From NCBI GenBank assembly GCA_034508935.3, contig CM067443.1:126353349-126417348 (forward strand): a stretch of DNA of 64,000 nucleotides, written 5' to 3'. Positions 24,901 through 39,800 of the stretch are shown piece after piece. Positions within the stretch are counted from its first letter, which is position 1. Every line of letters starts with the position of its first letter. Source of the DNA: Berghia stephanieae. Its lineage: Eukaryota; Mollusca; Gastropoda; Nudibranchia; Aeolidiidae. The position numbers and the translations under genes are program-made. Below the pieces are notes generated by a model. That model ran no database searches. It was given only the letters and a program-made list of their open reading frames with translations, and was not told where the DNA came from.

Positions 24901-27900
24901 TTTAACTCTAATAAACGATTAATAAATAAATCAAACTTACAAAAAATAACAATTAACTAATTCATATATTTTTTGCTTATGTTACATAGGAATATCCGCA
25001 ATACTAACTAATTCAGAAAGTATTCTGAATAAAAATTATTAATGACGGTTTGAGAAATGGTTTCACTTCACAGTGCATAAATCTTTCGCATTTAACTAAA
25101 ATAAAAATGTTTTTAATGTACCGTAAAAAGTTTTAATCTTACCTTCTAAAAACTTGGCATACCACTCAATCTGTACAGGTGGCGATAGTGTTGCCACATA
25201 AAATGCAACAAGATTTTTGTTCGTACCACTGCTGATTAGATCTTCAACATAAGCAATGACGATTGCCTCACACAATGTCTCCTGATGATTTACATGGAAT
25301 TAAATCAGTATTGTCCTCTTATAAATTCTCTCATGAATGCACATTTATGTTATTTGATATTTAGATAGCCTAATCAATTGTAACACATGGTATTCTTTTT
25401 TTTTAAAAGCACTGATAGAATATAAAAGGCACTTCATACATAATATAAGAAAAACGTTACCACATATTTATTTTCATATCTGATCATGACAATAATTTTC
25501 CAAATTGATTACAAGTATTACTTACGAGAGAAAAAATCAGTTAGACAACATAGGAAAAAAAAGATAAAAGATATAGAGAAGAACAATAAAAGTCTTTACC
25601 TTAGAGTCTGTGTAGCCTATGGAACGTAGGAACAAGACAAGATGTGCCATCATCCGCACCAGATGGGATGGTAACCATTCTCTATCTTTATGAAGCCATG
25701 CATACATGCTTTCAATCAAACCTAGGATTTTAATGATGAGAATGCATTGCTGTTTAAATACATATATCAACCTTTAAAACACCCTTTTAACATCCCACTC
25801 ATTCAATGTATAACCTATTTTTGTCACTGAATACAAAACATAATATAGTCTATCTTAATCAAATACACTTGCAATAGAAATTAAAAACTGTTTCATAGAA
25901 TGGCTGGAACATAATCACAAAGTGCTTTCAGTCCTTTTGCAGTGGCAGAATAAACATGCAATGATGGGTCTAACTAAACATGACAGATAATGGAGAAATA
26001 TTTCTGTTTTGTAGGTACTCAGCTGTTCCCCAACAGGCATTCTATAGATGTATCAATAATGAATTCTTTCTTACTGGCTCATGTTAAAGAAGTTTCCTCA
26101 CTGCAGAACAGGAGATTCTCTTTTGACTTGAGATTGGCTTTTATTAATTTGCTTCATGAAGCAGCCTAAGAAGGCCTTCAGCAGTCCACTGACTTTGTCA
26201 AACAGCTCTTACACCAGTGACGACTTGTTGAAATATTAGAACAAGCTGTTTGAATTGTGGAAGCACACTTGTGACAGTATAAGCAAGCAGGATTACTTTG
26301 GTTCGTTGCTTAAATGGTTTCAGTTATTATTGGTTTTCGAGCATTTCCCTGGTTTGTTAAACCCTTCCTCTTCAGTCTATGAAGAATATTTAACACCTGA
26401 GCTCGGTTTTCTCTACTGACTACCAATATTTCATGTGTTAACTCTTGAAATTCATTTTCGTCTTCAACAGACAGCCAAGCGAAGTAACACATTGTGAGAG
26501 GCGAGTTGTTTGAGAAGGGAGTTGTTTGTTACCACCAGTTGTTATAAATACCTAGGGGCAGAATAATGCTCAAATCATTTACCTCCAATATCATCCAGTA
26601 TGATGTGCTTTTGAATGATATGGTACCAAGTTTTTGCTTCAAGACTCACTTTCTGCAAACAAATTTTAAAAATAAATAAGATAAAGTAAATATTAGCAGA
26701 GCTCACTCAATCCAAAGTAAAAAAAAACAACAACAAAAACAACAGAAAACAAAACAAACAAAAGAAAAAAACCTACTGTTCAAAAAGAGGGAAAAGTGCA
26801 AGATTCTTTAAAAATGTCCCTGGATCACAGCGTTGGCTCCTCTTACCAAAACAAAACCTGGAAACTTCTCTCCCAATTCAGAATAGACAAGTTATAACCC
26901 CAAGAAACCATATTCTTTAAAGTCGACTTCCTCCTCGTAAAGGGAGTGGTTCAAATAGGGAAAAGAGGATCCGCAAACAATCAATGTTCTTATTTTGACA
27001 TCCAGGCATAAGCAAAGGATCCTGCTATGGAGGATACACTCAGATGCTTACATACAATATTTTCGAAACATACTATAATAGTACCTAATACAGTGATGAA
27101 AGGGAAAACAGATAAGGGGGATAGAAGATGGTTATGATAACAAAAGCGACTTCTCCACCCACCATGGTAGGTCAGAAAACAGACACACACTCTCTCTCTG
27201 TCTGTAACAAATATAAAGATGGTAAAAATCATGACCACCTGTGTCACTTCAACTCAGATGAATTCTTGCAGACTGCGCTTTACATTGAGGCAGCATAACT
27301 CATCTAAGAACAGGGATTTTGAAAATGGAATTAAAACTCTACAAAATGAATATGAATAACAAGTAAGTCATAACGTTCTTAGTGATTTATATAATTCCAT
27401 ATAACACTAAACCGAAAATAAATTTATAAAACTAACCTCATCAATACATGCTTCAATCTCCTTAAATATTTCATTTGGTTCCAGCCTGAAAAATAGAAAA
27501 AAAAAGCAGAAAGGAAATCTTGATGTCAACAACAGTGACTCAGTAGACAAAAATAATGAGAATGACTCAAATGCTCTCATTTTAAAATTATTTTATGCTA
27601 GTCACACTTTCTTAGTACAACAGGCTAATCTTTTTTGATCAACTCATTTCATGATTGATATTTCAATATGTCAAAATCAATTCAATATAATATCCATGGC
27701 ATAATGATAGGCTAATGATTCTTTTTTATTTTTTAAAGTTAAAGGGAAAACCCAAAAATAGATCAAAAGAGCTTTTCTGGATTATCTTATCCAAATAAAT
27801 CAGGCAAGACACTTAGTGTAAAAATAAACAATTTCCTTTTCAACGTTACAGGTCCTTTCAAAATTGAGTGGTTTGTTGAGAGCAGTCAGATTGATCAAAT

Positions 27901-29874
27901 CTTAAATCAAGTCCTTGCTGTGCTATTTTCCAGTAAATTAAAGTTGAACACGAGAGACAATCGAAAAGGTCTGATAGTAGAGCTAAATTTAAAACATTTG
28001 GGAAAAAATACACACCTAAAATTTTCCATAGCCTTCACAATACTCTCCGTTTCACTGTACAGAGATTCAGTCTTGTCAACCAATTATGGAAAACACAGTG
28101 AAAGTCACTTGGATGTATAGTTCATAGCTCTAAATTGACAGCTTTTGAAAAGGTCTTGTATGCTTCCAGCAAGTGTTTCTTTCACATGGTACTAAAGGAC
28201 TTATGGCTGAGTGTGGTAAAAATTGGATTCCAGTCTCTTGTAGATATCGAGTTAGAGCCCTAACTTTGTGTGAGAGAGTGTTGTCATGAAGGGATTGTGC
28301 CAACCATTGAGAAAGATTATCTAGATCGGTCATTATTTCTCCTGGAGTTTTTTAGTGATACTTATGCAACATTGTTTGTGCAAATATATTTAGTAAAGGA
28401 GGAACACTCACAATTTATCATAATATTCAGATGGCAATTCCTCCAGATCTCTATTGCTCTTTTCAAGTAATCGTATTTCTTGTTCAACACGAATATCCAC
28501 CATAACCTTTGAAAAGATATAAACATAAACATATTTTTACATAATATAATTTTATGATGTCAAGTTGATTTCAGTCTAATGTGGTATGAAATACATATAT
28601 ATTGGTATATTAATAGGCAGTATAATGCCCCACCCCCACCCCCTCCAATCCAACCAAAAAATACCAACAAAAAAAACCCCCAAAAAACATCATGTGCTGG
28701 TGGTGGTAGTGAGAGTAGTAATAGTGATGCTGTTGAAGTTGTTGCTTTGATGATGATGATGACGATGTGGCAGTGGAAGTGATAATGATGTGGTGATGAT
28801 GCTTTTAATTTGTCTTATAAATTCTGGAATTCAAAGTAGGAAAATAGTGGAATGGAAGCATAAAACCACTAAATAGCAGGAAATTCCCATCTTACAACAA
28901 CAAAAGAATAACGATGATAATAGTAATAATAATGTGAGAATCGAATTTTGCATCAGTTTGATGTTGTTAATCGTAAAAAGACACCCTTCTTCATTCCACC
29001 AGTAGAAGATAAAATGTTACAACTCAGACCAAGTGGGAGATAACCCTGAAAAGGAAATCCATTGGGATGATTTGAAATGATGATAATGCCCTAACTTCTG
29101 TTTGTTTGTAGAAATGTATTCATTGTAAAAATAAGAATAAAAATAATTGTTCATATAACTAAAGTGAGAATGTTGCTGCTTGAATCTCGAAGGAAAAAAT
29201 AAAGATAAGTTTTTGAATTGTAAGCTTCAATTTAGAATTATTACTGTGACAATATCTGTCTTCGTCTAATAAATTGAAACTTACAATTCAAAACTTATCT
29301 TTATTTTTGTCATACATCTAAATGGTAAATAATATATTATAAAAATCTGAGCATCTATTTTTAAAGCAACTTGACAACAATTCTTTTCACAAAAAAAAAA
29401 AAAAAAGTGTGTTTCTGACTAGCATTTTACCTTGAAATAGGCCCAGACATAGTCTTTCCAGGACATGCACACTGGTAACAGAGCTTCTAAATTTCCGCTT
29501 AGACTTGCATACATGGCACGTTCAAATTGATCCAAATTACACTGAAGTAAATAAGAATATGAAATTAAAACATGTATACAATCCTACTCCTAAAAATATT
29601 GCCACTTGTCATTCAAGTATGAATTAGATTACTTGCATATTCTGAGAGCTCATTTCCATCATCGTCCCATGTTCAGTGCACACTATTTTATTTCCTTTAT
29701 AGCATCCTTTGTGACTAGCCCCTCATGCAATAATCAGCATTACCAACAGCTGGGTTTTCATTCTCGTCTGAGTCGAGTGGAGTAATTGGTAGACAATGTC
29801 TTATTTCTGGATCTTGATTTTGCCCATTAATAAAGGTTAAAGTGAATAGGGGGTAGGAATTTAAAAAAAAAAAA

Positions 29875-29955
<81 letters not shown>

Positions 29956-30843
29956 TGAGATAGAGAGAGAGAGAGATGGCAATAACCCACCATACTAGTT
30001 TTAAAACTATAATAAAATAATAAGATAATATATTTGGGTTTTGTTTTTTTCTTTTGGTCTGTTTGTTTAAGGAATGTTATGGCACTTGTAACATTTTTAG
30101 GGTCTTTTCATTACCATGTAACACGCTTTAAAAAGTTTTAAAATCTTACATCTTTGGCCATACGCCAACATACAGTTTTCCATACATCTCTAAAAATATT
30201 CCCCTCAACTGGAAGCAGTTTCCCATCAGAGCTTGCTGTTTCCTTATAGTTAGGGTCATGCACTAATCGCCAGCCTTCCAAAGATGCTGCTCTCCAAGGC
30301 TGACCATAAAAGTGACAAAGCTCCGAAGCCTGCCCAAAAAAATTGAAAGAGAAAATTTCATGAATACCTATAAAAAAGGCAATCAAATTTATGTAAATAC
30401 TCGGTCTACGTGTTATGACATAATGTACCACTATCTGGTATTATAAAAACAAACTCTAAAAATACAAAGAATATAATAAAAGAAGACTCATTTAACAAAT
30501 TTTTTAAATTACCTTTATTTTTGTGAGGAAACTTGTTTTACTGAGCTAAATATATATTAATATATATATAAATGATCAATATCCCAGACATCAACTGCAT
30601 AAGTACCACAAAGTGAAATATAAACAGGGGCTGACATTCTAGCTCGAGGAAAGGAAATACTGGTTGGAACCCAGGTCTCCCTCCTGCTGTGAATGTAATA
30701 CCTTATCCTTGTGATTATGTTTTAAACAATTCAGTTCTGGACAGAGTTATTATAAATAATATTATTATTACTACTATCGTTATTAATATTAACATTACAA
30801 TTACCATTATTATATTATCATCATTATTATTATCCTTATAACG

Positions 30844-30879
<36 letters not shown>

Positions 30880-33800
30880 TTTTATTGTTGTTGTTGCTGT
30901 TATCATTATTATTATATTATTACAATTATTATTATTTTCAAAAAACATACCAATTGAAAAAAATCTCGAAACGTGAAAGAAAACTCAGCAAAATTGGATC
31001 TTTAAATTTAAGTTAAAATTTAACAAAGAAAATAAAAATACTCACTTTGTCAAATTGACCAGTTCGAAGCAGGGTAAAAAGGTTGCGTAACAATCTACGT
31101 TCATCACTTTCATCTATGTTGTCTAGGGACCTCTGTTGTCTGTGAGGTGCATCTGGGTCCTATTTTATCAAAAAATAGTCAATCGTATAAAAATATGTAT
31201 ATATATACCCATAGCTTTTTTCAAATTGTTCTCTGTTTGCCTGTCTTGGTATATCTTTGATGGTTCTTCCCAGTTTACATTTGATATATGTAGATTTTCA
31301 TTATTTTCTTTCCTTGACAACCCTGGCATCCCTTCTATGTTTTCCAAAAAGCACCCTAATAAAAATTAACTAATTCTATGCACAAGCCCAACCAATCTTA
31401 TGCTTTTCCTGAAGCCACAATATTTTGACACACTATTTTCAATATTTCCTCACTTCTAGATAAGGACCTTCAATGATTTCTCTCAGACATTTTTAAAAAT
31501 GAAAACCATTTATTTTTATATTAATAGTGCACAACTGCCATGGTTTAACCAATATAAATATATAAATAAACATAACTATTTACACAGAGCATTCTCGCAG
31601 ATTCATTTATAATGCTCCATTATTCCTCCAGAAGTCTATATAGGACAAAATTTCCATTACATACCATACACTTCGCCCACTAGTCATCACTGCCCTATAA
31701 CAATATCTACCACCTCTTAAAAACCTAGTAGACATTTATACCTCAATCGAGAGGGCAAAGGATGAAAAGTATCTTATCCAAGGACATAATAACAGTTTTG
31801 CAATAGGCCATGTGCCAACATTACTTGACTTTGTTACAAGACGAAATTTTGTACTGTGGAGCCATCGACACCAACACAGATATGGGGATAATTAGTGCGA
31901 GGAATCTTGCTAGCTCCATTTTAAGAATGAGATTATAATAACCAATTACATTTTTTAAATCTGCCCAAAGACTACTTCTGCTTTACCTAGCTTTAATTTC
32001 ATTTCATTACCAACTGTGCAAGATCAGGGCTACCAATATTAGTAAAATCTTTCACCCAAATCTCATTGTGAATTAAAATTGGACTGAAAATCTGAATATG
32101 ACAAATAAGGTGATCAAATTTACTCACTAAATCCATTTGTAATTTTTTGTTATTTTATTTTTGTTTTTAAGGGTTTTACAGCACTTGCAACACATTTCAG
32201 TGCCAGTAAAAAGGAAGAAAATGGGACAGTAAAAAATTTCTAGATTTACATTTAAGAGCGCACAAGAAAAATTAAGAGAAAGGTAAATGGTTCAAATAGA
32301 TAACAGATGTAGATTCCAAAAGAACACTATCAGTTTTTGTTTAAGCTCACGTAAAAGTCTCATCCAAACAAATGCCTATAAATCATTACATATTCAAAAC
32401 ATAAAATAATTGTATACATAGTGGCCGACTTTTCAGAGTGCTAACACAGGACATCAATACCATCATGACCCTGAACAGCAGTATGTTTGGACTATTATAT
32501 AATATAATCTAGATTTAGAGCTTTTTCTGTTTCTTGTTTTAATTTTTTAGTCAAAAGAGCATAATCCTGGGACATGCAAGGGTCATTTTGACATATAAAC
32601 AGTCCCATTTAACCCAAAAATATTTTCGCCGGATTGCCAAATCGGGACAGACCCAATTTTATCAGGACTTTTGGCCGCTATGACTACATAACAAAGAAAG
32701 GATTTGCAAGAAACAAAATATCATCACCCAAAACTAATACTATGCATTTAACTGTTTCCCTCTTGGCCGAAGCCCTGGCTAGGGACAGGACAATGTCAAA
32801 AATTCATAAAAAAGAACCATATTTTTTGTTTGTTGGTTTTTAAGGGTTTTAGGGCGCTTGCAACACATTTAGGTCATATCAGCGCCAGTAAAAAGGAAGA
32901 CAATTGGATAGTAAAAACATTCTAGATCAACAATTCAAAGGACTTGAGGAAAAAGTAAGACATAGGGGAAATGGTTCAAATAGGGAACAGATGTAGACTC
33001 CAAGAGCACACTATCAGTGTACTTAGTTTGAGAACACCTAAAAGTCTCATCCAGACAAGCACAAAATCCCACTAAGAGGAATACACTCAAACGTTTACAA
33101 ATCAGATGTTAAAAAAAGATATATAAATAACAGTAGATAACAGAGAGATGATTTACAAGGAAGAAAACATCATCTCCCAAAACTATAACTATACATTCGA
33201 CTGTTTCCCTCCCCTGAGCTGCCCACTTGAAATACCAAACATTCGTAGTTTCCAAGGGAAAAAATGAAAATGTAACAATAAATAGCATTATAAATCAATT
33301 ATTTGCCCAAAACTGATAGAGGCGTTCTCACATTTTGTCATAATATGAAATAATATAATATGATATGATAATAATAAATATAATATGAAAATATCATACC
33401 ATTTCAGAAACAATAGACTTGTCACCAATTAAGTGCATGCTTTGTTTCATTTTCTGCAGACGATGAAGTGTGCTTTCCCTGTATGAGTACAATGATGTCC
33501 ATAATTTAGTTATAGTAAATATTAAATAAATTTCAATTAGAGATATGCAAAGGAACTTGATTGGGGAGGTAAGACAACAATGACAAAATAAATAATTAAA
33601 TAATTCTTTTTTTTTTTCGATTTGAAAAAAAAAAAAAGAGAGAATAAAAACAAACAAAACAAAAACCAATGACTGAAGACACACATTTTCATTATTATTA
33701 TCATTATTATTATAAACTTCCATATTTTCTGGGATAGACATTTTTTTTTTTTCAAATTTCCAGGTCAAATACAGAAAATCGGGACAGTAGGCATGCCTGT

Positions 33801-36800
33801 TATTATTATTATTATTATTTATTATCATCATAATCACCACCACTCTGCAACCACTACCACACATCATCATCATACCTCCCTACTTGAAAAATCAAAAATT
33901 TGTATTGTAGTGACCATTTTGAGTAATTTATGGGGAAAAAAGTGTATTCAAATATTTAAAAATCACCTCTAGAAGGTATGTGTCTAGTTCTGCCTTGTGG
34001 ATAAAGATATTCTTTATCTGATAGTCTTTCATGTTCACCAAGCAAGTTTATCTATTCAATCTTAAGACTACTCTTTATTATGGTACCCAAAAGTCATGAG
34101 TGACTTCACGGTCCTGACAAGTAATGCCATATGTGTGACTGTAGTAGATGATGGTGGTTGTGGCAGTGGTAGTAATGATTATGTGGTGTTGACGGTTGTA
34201 ATAGTAGTGGCAGTGATGATGAAGTGGCAGTGGTGGTGGTTATTAAACTATGCTGTTTTTATCCGCCCCTTCTCCATACCCTTTATTTTTCATCATCATT
34301 GATACCAGAGTGTATCCAGGTGTGTTCCTATATTTATTTGTAGCTACAGAAAGGATTGTATAGCATAATTGCTAGCTCTGTGAAATTTTGCAGAGTTTGG
34401 TGAGCAAGTCTCATTCTGATCCCCCCAGTAGTGAGAGAAGAGAGTCTGCACGATAGTCACTAAGTTTAAAAGCCATTTTATTGCTGATAGCACTCTTGTT
34501 GATGGGTCTCTGACAGCAGGGCGGTGGGTCTTGAATCAATTGGATCCCAGGTTTGGTTACCTGACACGTGTTATTTTTTATTGTTTTATCTGGTACTTCC
34601 CAATATAATGCATCAACTATCAGTGGTAGTCAAAAAAATGTCATACTTTGAACTATTTTTGTTTGACTGAATGACCTGACTTCATGTTTAATAATTTACA
34701 AAGCAATTCAACTGATTCTTAAACTTACCAAATAACTGGCCCATCTTTGAAGTACATGGCATTGTCTGGTTGAGCATTCAGACCCTCAAATGAACACACT
34801 TCTAACCAATCAACCACCAGCTGGTGAAAAGATTTTAGTAAAACTATGATGTGGTGGTGGTATAATATATAATAATAACTGTTTCTCATTTAGCACCTAC
34901 CGTTGAAACCTTGCTTGGTAGGTATAGTCTTTGTCGCTTAATTATTGTTGACAGAGAGGACACCAAAAATCCCAAAACAGAACAAAAACCATTATTTTTG
35001 GTATGCCATTTATTTGTATGCCTCTTGCAACTTCCCTATAAATTTTGTCAATATCATGCATTATATGTCATTCAACTTAAGCCCAAAATAAAATAAGAGT
35101 AAGCCAAGTTTATATGTACAATTTACAACAACAAAAATACTGTACCTGAGCTTGTCGCACACTGAAATCTTTTTCAAATAACTTATTGGCAATGTTTTTG
35201 TTACTCAGAGCCCAAACCTGAAGGGAAAAAAAAATAAAATAAAATTTAAAAAACGAATTGAATAAATAAATCTTTCTGTTGCATAGAGTCGAAACTGTAA
35301 TAATTTTACTATCATACGCTGATGTATCAGTAGCTAAAACAAATACTTTTTGCTCATAAGTAACAACTAGCAAATGTTAATTGTCCGCAAATTAAGTAGG
35401 AGGTATTGTGGCATTTGGTTATCATCAAAAGCAAAAAGTAAGGTACACACCGATGGTTTGGATATGTGTGAAGTCATTGTTTCATCCATCATTTCAACTT
35501 TGGTTTCTTCCTCCAGTCTGTCCTTAAACAAGGAATATACAAGTTGCCAAGTCTGCTTCTCTCCATGCAATATTTCAAGGAGGCTTACAGTGTTCTGGAA
35601 CCTTGAAATTTAGAAATAAAAACCTCAAAATTTTGAATTATATGTAATCTTCTATTTCCATTCTGTTTTTAAAATAAAAAAATCTTATGACTCTTTTATA
35701 CCCATAGAAAATAAAGTTGATAAAACAATTACAGAAAAGACAAGAGAGTATGGTTTTTGGAATAACAAGTGTTACAAAACTTTTTGTGTCAAAGAGCAGA
35801 CAGAAAACCAAAACCTAAAAGTGCTCTCGTAGCAGTTATACGTCACATATGTTATATAGATTTAGATTCTAAAAAGGCAAATTTGATTTTGGATAAAGTT
35901 TTGATTGATCTTTTTTTATTTTATTTTTTTTGCACAGATCCTTTGTAATAGTATTTTAAGAATCCCACAGGCAAAATCTAAAAATAGAATGAACAGTCTG
36001 AGAGTGTTGTTGTTTAGCCATGTTGATGTTAGCGATTGTCTAATCTTTTGTTGAGTAGACATGGGGTCAGAGTACCCCAGAGACTTGATCAGGCGACTCC
36101 CCCTACTTTGATGGGAAGGAAACTCACTATCAATGCACATCAACATGGTTAGACTGTGTCTGAGTGACCCATTGGAGTTTCAAAATAGTAGTAGCTGCGT
36201 CAATTTTTTAAATTCCCGAACCAATTTTGTTCACTAAGATGTAATTCTTTAATGATTGATGCAAACATTACTTCGTATTAATAGCTATTGAAATTGAAGG
36301 CTTATAAAACCATCTGTGGGTTTAACTTTAGACACAAAGACACCCAAAAAAAAAGTTTCTTACATCGATTGGTTTTTAGTGACCTTCAATGCAAGTTCAG
36401 TGAGTGATGACACATATTTGCTGCACACAGATTGATAGTCTGAGACAAGGTCAAGAGCCTGTGGACTTCCTGAATGGTTCTTCAAACTGTCTTTGAATGC
36501 TTCTAACAGTTCAAGGGAAGCTGAAAATAAAAGCATACATCATTTAAACAAAAAAGACCAATACAATGTAGAACAGGTAGAAGGACCATTAATCCTCGAT
36601 CCCTATAAGTTTTAGAATCAGCTTTCTGGGTAATGACCATGTTGACGCAGCCTCCTCACTTTGTCATGTCTTTTTGATTCAGCCTAAAATAGAAATTGAA
36701 TATTTCACTGCTCACCAAATCGTTCCATTTTTGGTGCTTTATCCCCACCCTCTCACCATTTTTGGTTGTCCTACCATAATGACAACTCTCTATTACATTT

Positions 36801-39800
36801 CTTTTGCTTTTAAGGCTCTTGCAAAACATTAAGGTTACATCAGCGCCAGTAAAAAGGAAGAGAATGGGATAGTGAACAGTTCCAGAATTATAATTAAAGC
36901 ACCCAAGAAAAGGTGAAACAAAGGGGATTGGTTCAAGTAGGAAACATGTAGATTCCAAGAGCACACTATCAAAGTACTTAGTCTGAGATCACCTAAAAGT
37001 CTCCAGACACAAGCACAGGATCCCACTAAGAGGAACACTCAAATGTTTACAAACCATATAAAATATGTAAACTAAACATAACAGAGTGCATAACAGAGAG
37101 ATGATTTACAAAACAATAAATATCATCTCCCAAAACCCTAACTATACATTTGACTGTTTCCCTCCCAGCTAGAGTATCCGACCAGGGCCAGGAAGAAACC
37201 AAGTAATCTCATCCCCAGACAAAGACAGAAATCATGTTGGAAAACATGCCCACTATGGGAGGTCAGGAACTCTAGCCAGTGATCCTGACTATGTCATTAT
37301 GGATAAATTGCACTGTAATACTCGTAAAACAAACTTACCCTTTTTGCCATGGTCCTCATTTCCCAAATATGACAAATCTTTTGTGTACCCATCAGCTAAC
37401 ACTGACTGAAATGGCTGTTTGTGAAAGAAATTTAATGAAATTTGTAAGACTGCTATCCGAAAAAATTTTTTGAATTCATGGAAATTCATGCATATAGGAT
37501 AAGCGAAATTCAACAATCTGTTGACAAAAAAACATCATAACCGTCAATCCTCATTTCATAACATTAAAATAAAAAAGATTGTAATTTATCACTTACGAGA
37601 TTTTGGCGCCAATGTCAGAACTTCACGAGCATCTCTAAGTCATTAAAATTTATTGAAAATGAAAGTTAATGCCAGACTACATACTTGTTAGGATTTTGAA
37701 GTGTTATTAAATCCTTGTGTGAGTAAATTGTTGATTTTTTAAGTCAACAATGGCGACTACAATTTTTATCTCCTAAAAATACGAATTTTAACATTTTCAA
37801 GTAGGCAAGTCCTCTTTTAGTGACAAACAGTTAAATATTGGCAAATACATGTAATTCATCAAAATTTTATTTTGTTGGGGGTAAAATATCACTCACAGAA
37901 AAAACTGTCTCATTTGACTGGACTTTGTAAGCTGAAAGAGATGAATTCAGATCAGAGCTGCTGATGGCCTGTGAAAAAGTATGACAAGGAAAATCATTAT
38001 CCTTTAATCAGTTCTATTATTTGTAAATATTTTATTCATAGACTATCCATTTCCTTTCCGTAGTGAATATAAATCTGTTACAGTTCTATTTATTTTGGTT
38101 CATAGTGTGATTTCATGTGATTTATTATCATAAACCATTATATATTGTACTTAAACCAAAAATCGATAAAAATATTATATTGTTATCTAACTGTTCTCAC
38201 TTTACCCATGGATAATAGATATTTGAGACTATCCTTTACAGCTTTCCCTTTATAAAGAAATAATTTTAAAATGGCACTTCTGAAAAATGAAAACTATCTT
38301 TTACATCATTTTCTGGCAGATCAATGACTTTGCCCTAATTAGCAGCAGTGCATCAACTAGTAAAAACTGAAGTACAAACTTACTTGATCTTTATGTACAA
38401 CTTTTTTCTTAGCGGATGTGAAGGTGTAAAGCTCACTGTTGTCCAATTTTGATGGAGTACTGATGTGAGCAGGTGTGTCTGATAGGAAGATTTTAACATT
38501 GGGAATTAGGGTAGACTGTCCATTATTTCATATTTCAAATCAGTACAATTGAAATAGCCCCCGTAAAATAAGAAATTATCGGGGGTTTGTTTATTTTAAT
38601 TCAATATTTTAACATCAAAAGCTACAGTAATTATGTTATGTGTTGAAGACTGAAAAAGAGGATAATCCAATCAACTAACAGGTCTCAATGTTACAGAATT
38701 TTTTTTTCTCCACAGCCAATCATCTGCAATTCTCAGAGTCTCAAAACTGCTATTATATCTATGAATTATGATACATTTTTTTATGATGACCATCTTTAAA
38801 CTAAACTCACATGTTGAATGCCTCAAGTTGAGATTGCCAGCACGAGGTGTCCTTGCAAAAGCATTAGTTGATGGAGATACAGCATCATCAAGTAACTGAA
38901 TGGCTGATGAATAGAATGCAGAGTATTTTATTATCATCAAGTAAATAGACAAGAAAGCAGTAGTTCAAAAGAGATATTTGACAGCAATTTTTAGGAGAAG
39001 AATGATAAATTAAGACGAGTTGTTAATAAGATTGATAAAACCTATTTTCTTTAGTTACAGTCATGTTTTAATAAGAATAAAAAGATGATTTTGCTAAAAT
39101 AATTGAAGCTAAGTAGTCAAAATGTAAAACATTACATCTTTGCAAATTTTCAAAATTTGTGCTCCGTCTTTTAAAAGTCTTTGCAACAAATTTTTCTCTG
39201 TGCCTTGGTGTCTCGTCCATCTGAATGGAGTCAAAATTGCTTGAGCCCTAAAAATAAAAAAAATGTAAAAGAAAAACATCAAAACAGCAACTGCTTAGAT
39301 ATTGCCTATATGACACCTTATCATGTAAAGTGTAGAAATAAAACAATGTCTGAAAATGATATCTGTGACATAACAACAATTCTAAAGTAACTCATTATAA
39401 TGAACACTAAAGTGTTTTGTTTAAAGGACAAAATGACATGACATTGAAGGGAGACTTCCCATAACAGCATTAAAGACTGTAAATAGTATTGTTTAAATCA
39501 TATTGGGCAAGTATTCTCATGGTAGAGTAGTTAGATACCTTGCTGATATCCCCCCTCCCCCCCCCCCCCACCTCTCTTTCTCTCTCTCTCACACACACAC
39601 ACACACATTCACAAGCACACAAGTGAATGCTTTGATAATTGAAGAATATGGTAATATTATTGAAAAGGAAAATGGTTGAATTTTATGGGTTTTTTTCAGA
39701 TTCTAAAGTCTAAAGTGATTTTTTTCTTTTGTAATAAAAAATTGTGGCTTTTTTTCCCTGCCTACTAAAATTTAGCTATCCTTTCCAATACAATATCATT

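Noticed and set aside
33394-33873. 159-codon minus-strand ORF
   Set aside because: Only the part at 33,400-33,478 is a real NUP107 exon; the rest is intron with ATT and T-rich DNA read through by chance.
37932-37968. Longer version of NUP107 exon 5
   Set aside because: Open and flanked by a CAG, but it ends in phase 0, which makes exon 6 unreadable; the shorter form satisfies all phases.
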